A stretch of DNA of 51,347 nt from an uncultured Clostridia bacterium. Its GTDB lineage: Bacteria > Bacillota > Clostridia > UBA1381. The position numbers were made by a program, and so were the translations under genes. Positions 47,366 to 51,347 of this stretch are shown piece after piece. Under the pieces are notes generated by a model. That model was not told where the DNA came from and made no database searches. It worked only from the letters and a program-made list of their open reading frames with translations. Every line of letters starts with the position of its first letter. The stretch's first letter is position 1. Where the stretch lies: positions 1 through 51,347 of the forward strand of contig CAKSOE010000021.1 in the NCBI GenBank assembly GCA_934476675.1, read 5' to 3'.

Positions 47366-48636
47366 AGAAAAATAGTTTTATAATTTGTATAAGTCTTGCA
47401 GTACTGTTTTTTGGTACAGTTGTGTTTGCTGAAAATCCATTTTCGGATTTATCACCCGACCATTGGGCGTATGATTATATCATGGACATGGTAGAAGAAC
47501 GCAATATAGATGGATATTCCGATGGAACATTCAGACCTGACGAAAATGTTACCAGAGCTGAATTTTGCAAAATGGCGGTAACTGCTATTGGAAAAACAAT
47601 ACCTAATTTAGATGATAGCAGAAAAGAATGGAGTTCTATTAAAGGAATAGAAGGGCACTGGGGAGAAGTTTATATGAATACAATGTCACAATCCTCGTGG
47701 GGGTATCGCGAGTGGTTTTTATATGATAATACGAATCCGGATCAATTAATTAATAGAGGCGAGGCGGCAATGGGAATAGCAGACCTTATATACGGCTATC
47801 CAAGGAGTTATATAGGACACGAAGATGAAATACAGAAGTATTTAGCCGACAAGTATAGTGATGCTGATAGTTTCGGAGGACTTTGGGGAACTGTATACGA
47901 AGCATCAATAAAAGGGTTTATGTCGGGGTATGAAGATGGAACTTTTGGTTGTGGAAAATTAATTACACGAGCGGAGTTATGTACAATACTATGCCGTAAT
48001 TTTTCAAAAGATATAACTTTTGATTTATCAGATAAAAATATTGAGGATAGTACTAAGTCTTTTATTGCATTTGACACCATTTTGTTAGAAATGGATACAG
48101 ACTATTATCAATGCTACAAAAATGCTAATAATAGACTACAAACCATAAATGGTTCGCCATATTTAAGCAATAAAGACTTATATGTTAGACTGAACACTGA
48201 TTTAGGCGATGATATTCTTCAAAAAGCGGTTTCCGAATTGAAACGTACCGCTCCTGCCTGGGGAAGAACATACCTTCAGAATATCATATATTTTGTTCAA
48301 AATGATATTGAATATCTGAGTGACCCCAATAATAGGGATTATGCAAAATTCCCTTATGAAACTTTATATGAGCGTGGCGGTGACTGCGAAGATAAATCAA
48401 TTCTTTTATGCGGCTTGTTGACAAAAGCCGGATATAGTTCGTGTTTGATTGCATTTTCTGACCATGTAGGCGTTGGCATAGAAGTAGAAGACGGCATAGA
48501 TAATGGATATTATTATAGTTCATCTGATGGGCGTAAATTTTTTTATTTAGAAAGCACTTCCCATGGTTGGGCAATTGGAGAATTGCCCGAGGAATTGGCA
48601 GACCAAAGTGCAACTATAATTTTTCCGTCAATATAG
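47362..48636 (+). CDS. Secreted SLH-domain protein with transglutaminase-like domain (424 aa)
   Basis: Residues 1-23 are a signal peptide (SFIICISLAVLFFGTVVFA). Three SLH repeats follow at about 24-75, 88-140 (degenerate) and 165-215 (FSDLSPDHWAYDYI, DGYSDGTFRP, TRAEFCKMA; YEDGTFGCGKLITRAELC). They bind wall polymer. The C-terminal third resembles the transglutaminase-like superfamily, with Cys342 (RGGDCEDKS), His368 (FSDHVGVG) and an acidic residue near 397 (FYLESTS) in order. It is in the lysogeny module, so it is probably expressed by the lysogen and changes the host surface. It might be a peptidase or crosslinking enzyme. Confidence 0.82.
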   Translation: MKKNSFIICISLAVLFFGTVVFAENPFSDLSPDHWAYDYIMDMVEERNIDGYSDGTFRPDENVTRAEFCKMAVTAIGKTIPNLDDSRKEWSSIKGIEGHWGEVYMNTMSQSSWGYREWFLYDNTNPDQLINRGEAAMGIADLIYGYPRSYIGHEDEIQKYLADKYSDADSFGGLWGTVYEASIKGFMSGYEDGTFGCGKLITRAELCTILCRNFSKDITFDLSDKNIEDSTKSFIAFDTILLEMDTDYYQCYKNANNRLQTINGSPYLSNKDLYVRLNTDLGDDILQKAVSELKRTAPAWGRTYLQNIIYFVQNDIEYLSDPNNRDYAKFPYETLYERGGDCEDKSILLCGLLTKAGYSSCLIAFSDHVGVGIEVEDGIDNGYYYSSSDGRKFFYLESTSHGWAIGELPEELADQSATIIFPSI

Positions 48637-48792
48637 TAGATAAGCAGTCCGGTAGTGTTTATATTGTATTTGAATAATAATAAATAAGGGTATATGAAAA
48701 AAGGATAATAATATTAAGGGCAGTATTTAATAAAAAAATGTAAGTAAAATTCAAATTTTTATAGCAAACTGCACAAAAAAGTTGTTCAGGCG

Positions 48793-48821
48793 TTGACAAA
48801 AGGCGACTTTTAGTATATACT
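48793..48821 (+). promoter_or_regulatory. Promoter of the AbiF RNA and gene
   Basis: TTGACA 48793-48798, 17 bp, TATACT 48816-48821. The expected start is near 48828, just before the structured RNA. The AT-rich 150 bp to its left holds no gene that I can see. Confidence 0.82.
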
Positions 48822-48827
48822 ATATAT

Positions 48828-48885
48828 ATGAGTTAGACCTCGGCACGCCTCTTGACAATGCGGACCATGCCGGGGTTGTTTTTTT
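48828..48885 (+). ncRNA. Structured RNA upstream of the Abi gene (AbiF RNA-like)
   Basis: ACCTCGGCA (48837-48845) pairs with TGCCGGGGT (48868-48876), one T-G pair, with an inner CGC/GCG helix; a T run at 48879-48885 follows. This is a terminator-shaped element between promoter and gene. Rfam holds an AbiF RNA motif found upstream of Abi_2 genes, and this looks like a member. It may act as antitoxin or attenuator. Confidence 0.75.
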
Positions 48886-48903
48886 ACAGGAGAAAAAAAT
48901 GTT

Positions 48904-49785
48904 ATGGAAGTAAAAAGTCCAATCACAATAAAACAACAGGTTAAATTATTGGAATCACGCGGGTTAGTGGTAGAAAATGAAAAAGATGCAGAAAATTTCT
49001 TAAAACGTGTTAATTATTATACGGTAAGCGGCTATTTGCATGCCTTTAAAGATGGAGAAAATTTCAAAGATGGCATTACTATGACAAAACTCAAGAACAT
49101 TTACCAATGTGATAAAAGGTTTAAGAACATTATTTTATATGCCATAGATGAAATAGAACAAAATCTAAAAACAAAAATAGCTTATGAATTAGCACATAAA
49201 GCAGGAGCTCTCTGCCATGAAGATGTTTCAAATTTTAAAAGCGAGGAAAGCTTTGAAAAATTTGCCAATATATTCAAAGATGTTATCAAACATAACAGTA
49301 ACGTTCCTTTTGTAAAACACCACATCGACAAATACGAAAGTCATTTTCCTATATGGGTGGCAGTAAATTTATTTACATTAGGAACACTTGAACGCTTTTA
49401 TAACAACTTAGAAACCCGATATCAAAAATGTATTGCCAAGGATTTGAAAGTATCTGTTCCTATTCTTCAAGATAGACTGCGTGCTATTTCTTATCTGAGA
49501 AATATGGCTGCACACTACATGAGATTGTATAATTTTAAGCTTTCAATAATACCTATGTTAGATAGAAATACAAAAGAATTCCCAAAGCCCACACATCGGG
49601 TTTTTGATATAATTTATATCATGAAATATCTATATCCAGTTCCCGACGAATGGCTTCATTTTATTCTTCCGAGCATTGAACAAATTTTTGATGAATATAA
49701 AGAATACATAGATATACGCTCATATGGTTTTCATGATAATTGGAAATCATTATTAAATAAAATCCCTTGCCAATTTAACGATTAA
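48904..49785 (+). CDS. Abi_2 / AbiF family abortive infection protein with HEPN motif (293 aa)
   Basis: KSPITIKQQVKLLESRGLVV, FLKRVNYYTVSGYLHAFKD and FKNIILYAIDEIEQNLKTKIAYEL are Abi_2 (AbiD/AbiF) signatures. SYLRNMAAHYMRLYN contains R199-x4-H204, the RNase motif of HEPN proteins. Such proteins stop growth on infection by another phage by cutting RNA. AGGAG is 11 bp from ATG 48904 but only 6 bp from an out-of-frame ATG at 48899 that makes a 4-codon frame. Confidence 0.9.
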   Translation: MEVKSPITIKQQVKLLESRGLVVENEKDAENFLKRVNYYTVSGYLHAFKDGENFKDGITMTKLKNIYQCDKRFKNIILYAIDEIEQNLKTKIAYELAHKAGALCHEDVSNFKSEESFEKFANIFKDVIKHNSNVPFVKHHIDKYESHFPIWVAVNLFTLGTLERFYNNLETRYQKCIAKDLKVSVPILQDRLRAISYLRNMAAHYMRLYNFKLSIIPMLDRNTKEFPKPTHRVFDIIYIMKYLYPVPDEWLHFILPSIEQIFDEYKEYIDIRSYGFHDNWKSLLNKIPCQFND

Positions 49786-49881
49786 TTTATTAAAAAACGT
49801 CATTTTTAATAAATTAATTGACATTTGTACTTACAGTTAGTAAATATTCAAGAAAATAAAAAGAAAGTGAGTTTTGTTTTC

Positions 49882-51030
49882 ATGGCAAAATACAGCAAAC
49901 GCCCGGACGGCAGATACTCAACGAGTATAATAATAGGATATGATAACGGTAAAGCCAAGCGCAAAATATTCTACGGGCGTACCATTGCCGAACTTGATAA
50001 AAACGTATCGGATTTTAAAAGCTTAAAAAATAAAGGCATAGTAATAGATGACGAGGGCATGACCGTAAGACAATGGGCGGAAAAGTGGCTTAAATTATAT
50101 AAATCTGATAAAGCATATAATACATATGAAATGTATCGTGGTGTTGTAGAAAAACACATTGTGCCTACGGTGGGAAATATTAGATTAAAAGCTCTTAAAA
50201 CTCATCAAATACAAGAATTAATAAATGATATTCTTCACAAAGGACACCCACGTGCAGCGGAACTTGTAAATCTTACAATGAAACAGATAGTAAAACAAGC
50301 AATGACCGAGGAATATATTTATAAAGATATAACGATTGGGATTACATTGCCTAAAAAACAAAAGCCGCAAAAGAGGTCATTAACCGATGCAGAAAAGGAA
50401 CTCATCGCAAAAGCGGACTTATCCACCAAAGAACGCACGTTTATCGACATATTGTATTATACAGGTGTTCGCCGAGGTGAAGCTTTGGCATTGACAATGC
50501 AAGATATAGATTTGGTTAACAAAAGGCTGAAAGTAAATAAAAATCTTGTAATGAAACAAACAGAAAGTGAAATAAAAGATTCACCCAAAACGGCAGCAGG
50601 AAACCGCCAAATTCCCATACCGGATAAATTGTTAAAAACATTAAAGGAATATATGCGAGAAAATACAAATTTGTATTTGTTTACAATGCAAAATGGCGAG
50701 CCGATGTCCAAGTCATCATTCCGTAGATTTTGGGAAAATATTTTAGATAAACTGAACATTGCCGCCGGAGGGGATAAATGCAGCCGTCCCGACTTAGCAA
50801 AGGATAAGGACACAAAGCCATTAAAGGTTATTGCAAGTGATATAACACCACACATTTTCAGACATACATATGCGACAAATTTGTATTATGCAGGGATAGA
50901 CGTAAAAACCGCTCAAACCCTGTTAGGACATTCGAGCATACAAATGACAATGGATATTTATACACATCTTGATGAAAAGAAAGTCGAAGAAGCAGGTAAT
51001 AAATTAAATGATTTCTTTAAAGATGCCTGA
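49882..51030 (+). CDS. int: Tyrosine integrase (382 aa)
   Basis: ATG 49882 is chosen (MAKYSKRPDGRYST, with GAAAGTGAG upstream); an earlier ATG at 49825 adds 19 unlikely residues. Order: an arm-binding AP2-like N-terminus (GRYSTSIIIGYDNGKAKRKI), a SAM-like core domain (MTVRQWAEKWLKLYK) and the catalytic domain with R197 (TGVRRGEAL), H324-x-x-R327 (HIFRHTYA), H350 (LLGHSS) and nucleophile Y360 (DIYTHLD). It inserts the phage at tRNA-Lys. Its stop codon is inside an arm-type repeat. Confidence 0.95.
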   Translation: MAKYSKRPDGRYSTSIIIGYDNGKAKRKIFYGRTIAELDKNVSDFKSLKNKGIVIDDEGMTVRQWAEKWLKLYKSDKAYNTYEMYRGVVEKHIVPTVGNIRLKALKTHQIQELINDILHKGHPRAAELVNLTMKQIVKQAMTEEYIYKDITIGITLPKKQKPQKRSLTDAEKELIAKADLSTKERTFIDILYYTGVRRGEALALTMQDIDLVNKRLKVNKNLVMKQTESEIKDSPKTAAGNRQIPIPDKLLKTLKEYMRENTNLYLFTMQNGEPMSKSSFRRFWENILDKLNIAAGGDKCSRPDLAKDKDTKPLKVIASDITPHIFRHTYATNLYYAGIDVKTAQTLLGHSSIQMTMDIYTHLDEKKVEEAGNKLNDFFKDA

Positions 51031-51054
51031 CTATATTTTTGACTATCAGACTAT
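51028..51054. repeat. Integrase arm-type sites, right end
   Basis: TGACTAT occurs at 51028-51034 and 51040-51046, and AGACTAT at 51048-51054. The first overlaps the integrase stop codon TGA. The same spacing and sequence are seen at the left end (616-655). Confidence 0.7.
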
Positions 51055-51166
51055 GAATTATAATGGTTTTTAGTGGTGAGAAACGATAAAAGAAAAGCAA
51101 CCCAAAATGGCTTAAATACTAAATAAATTGCGTGTAAAAGGTGGCGAATGGCGAGTTTGTTTGAAC

Positions 51167-51250
51167 GACTTTTAATCAAGTTGTCCGGGGTTCGAATCTC
51201 CGATGGCTCACCATGAAACACCGCATGAACACTACGTTTGGGCGGTGTTT
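51167..51250 (+). repeat. attR: Right attachment site (84-bp direct repeat)
   Basis: It contains the 3' half of tRNA-Lys with CCA and the terminator hairpin (51216-51224 with 51242-51250), matching 500-583 except T51226. It has no 5' half, so it is not a functional tRNA. It marks the right prophage end. Confidence 0.93.
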
Positions 51251-51279
51251 CCTTTTTAGGAAAAATAAATTTTTTTATT

Positions 51280-51301
51280 TTGTCCCTAATTTGTCCCTAA
51301 T
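51280..51301. repeat. Tandem TTGTCCCTAAT outside the prophage
   Basis: TTGTCCCTAAT occurs twice head to tail at 51280-51290 and 51291-51301, about 30 bp past the right attachment repeat. The spacing to the core resembles that of the TGACTAT repeats at the other end, so these may be arm sites of a different integrase. The rest of 51251-51347 is AT-rich and shows no gene. Confidence 0.55.
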
Positions 51302-51347
51302 TGTTTTGATTGTATTTTTATAGGTAGTAGCTTGAAGTTGTTTGTGA

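Noticed and set aside
51167..51246. Apparent second tRNA-Lys
   Set aside because: Only the 3' half from the anticodon stem is present; there is no 5' acceptor or D arm, so it is the attachment-site remnant.
1..51347. CRISPR array
   Set aside because: No regularly spaced repeats with unique spacers; the only tandem short repeats are the 12-bp iterons and integrase arm sites.
1..51347. Insertion sequences or transposases
   Set aside because: No transposase motifs or IS-type terminal repeats were seen; the only recombinase is the integrase.

Overview
The window holds a complete, integrated temperate phage of about 50.7 kb in the chromosome of a low-GC, Gram-positive (Bacillota, probably Clostridia) bacterium. 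The host call rests on AT-rich codon use, strong GGAGG-type ribosome sites, consensus sigma-70/A promoters, an SLH-type cell-wall binding module in the endolysin and a second SLH surface protein. The species cannot be named from sequence alone.

Layout. Positions 2-546 are five host tRNA genes (Gly, Arg, His, Gln, Lys). The prophage is inserted in the 3' half of tRNA-Lys. An 84-bp repeat with one mismatch is found at 500-583 and again at 51167-51250, and the tyrosine integrase gene ends next to the right copy. Short TGACTAT direct repeats, which look like integrase arm sites, lie just inside both ends.

The late genes are all on the minus strand. Read from terminase downwards (about 30.5 kb to 0.76 kb) they are TerS, TerL, two small proteins, portal, scaffold, capsid, two connector-like proteins, a beta-rich tail hub, a coiled-coil tail protein, a modular receptor-binding fibre, holin and endolysin, a virion-type glucosaminidase/NlpC-P60 lysin, a repeat-containing internal protein, and a 3430-residue polyvalent protein. 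There is no tape measure, tail tube or sheath, so I read this as a short-tailed (podovirus-like) phage. The last three proteins are the likely ejected set.

The early region is also minus strand (about 30.6-44.7 kb). It is a tightly overlapped operon with a sigma-like late regulator, a C5-methyltransferase-like protein, many small Cys-rich or ASCH/YopX/DUF proteins, an HNH nuclease, a DUF1064 resolvase-like protein, a DnaD-type initiator carrying origin-like iterons, SSB, NinB, several HTH proteins and a catalytically altered ImmA-like protein. Embedded in it on the opposite strand are two copies of a small gene with its own promoter and operator, a decayed third promoter copy, and a candidate small RNA.

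The switch region (44.7-45.3 kb) holds the lytic promoter, whose 17-bp spacer contains a palindromic operator, a second operator 30 bp away, a long leader with a hairpin, and a 28-residue hydrophobic peptide gene. The lysogeny genes run on the plus strand. They are an unusual repressor (XRE domain fused to a domain resembling class III nucleotide cyclases), a membrane-anchored ImmA-type peptidase, a secreted SLH/transglutaminase-like protein, an Abi_2/AbiF HEPN protein preceded by a structured RNA, and the integrase. Together these suggest a lysogen that senses signals through a non-LexA switch, alters the host surface and carries its own anti-phage system.

The strongest leads for something undescribed are the cyclase-like repressor plus membrane peptidase, the duplicated convergent small-gene cassettes, the antisense small RNA, the small hydrophobic peptide locus and the giant polyvalent protein.
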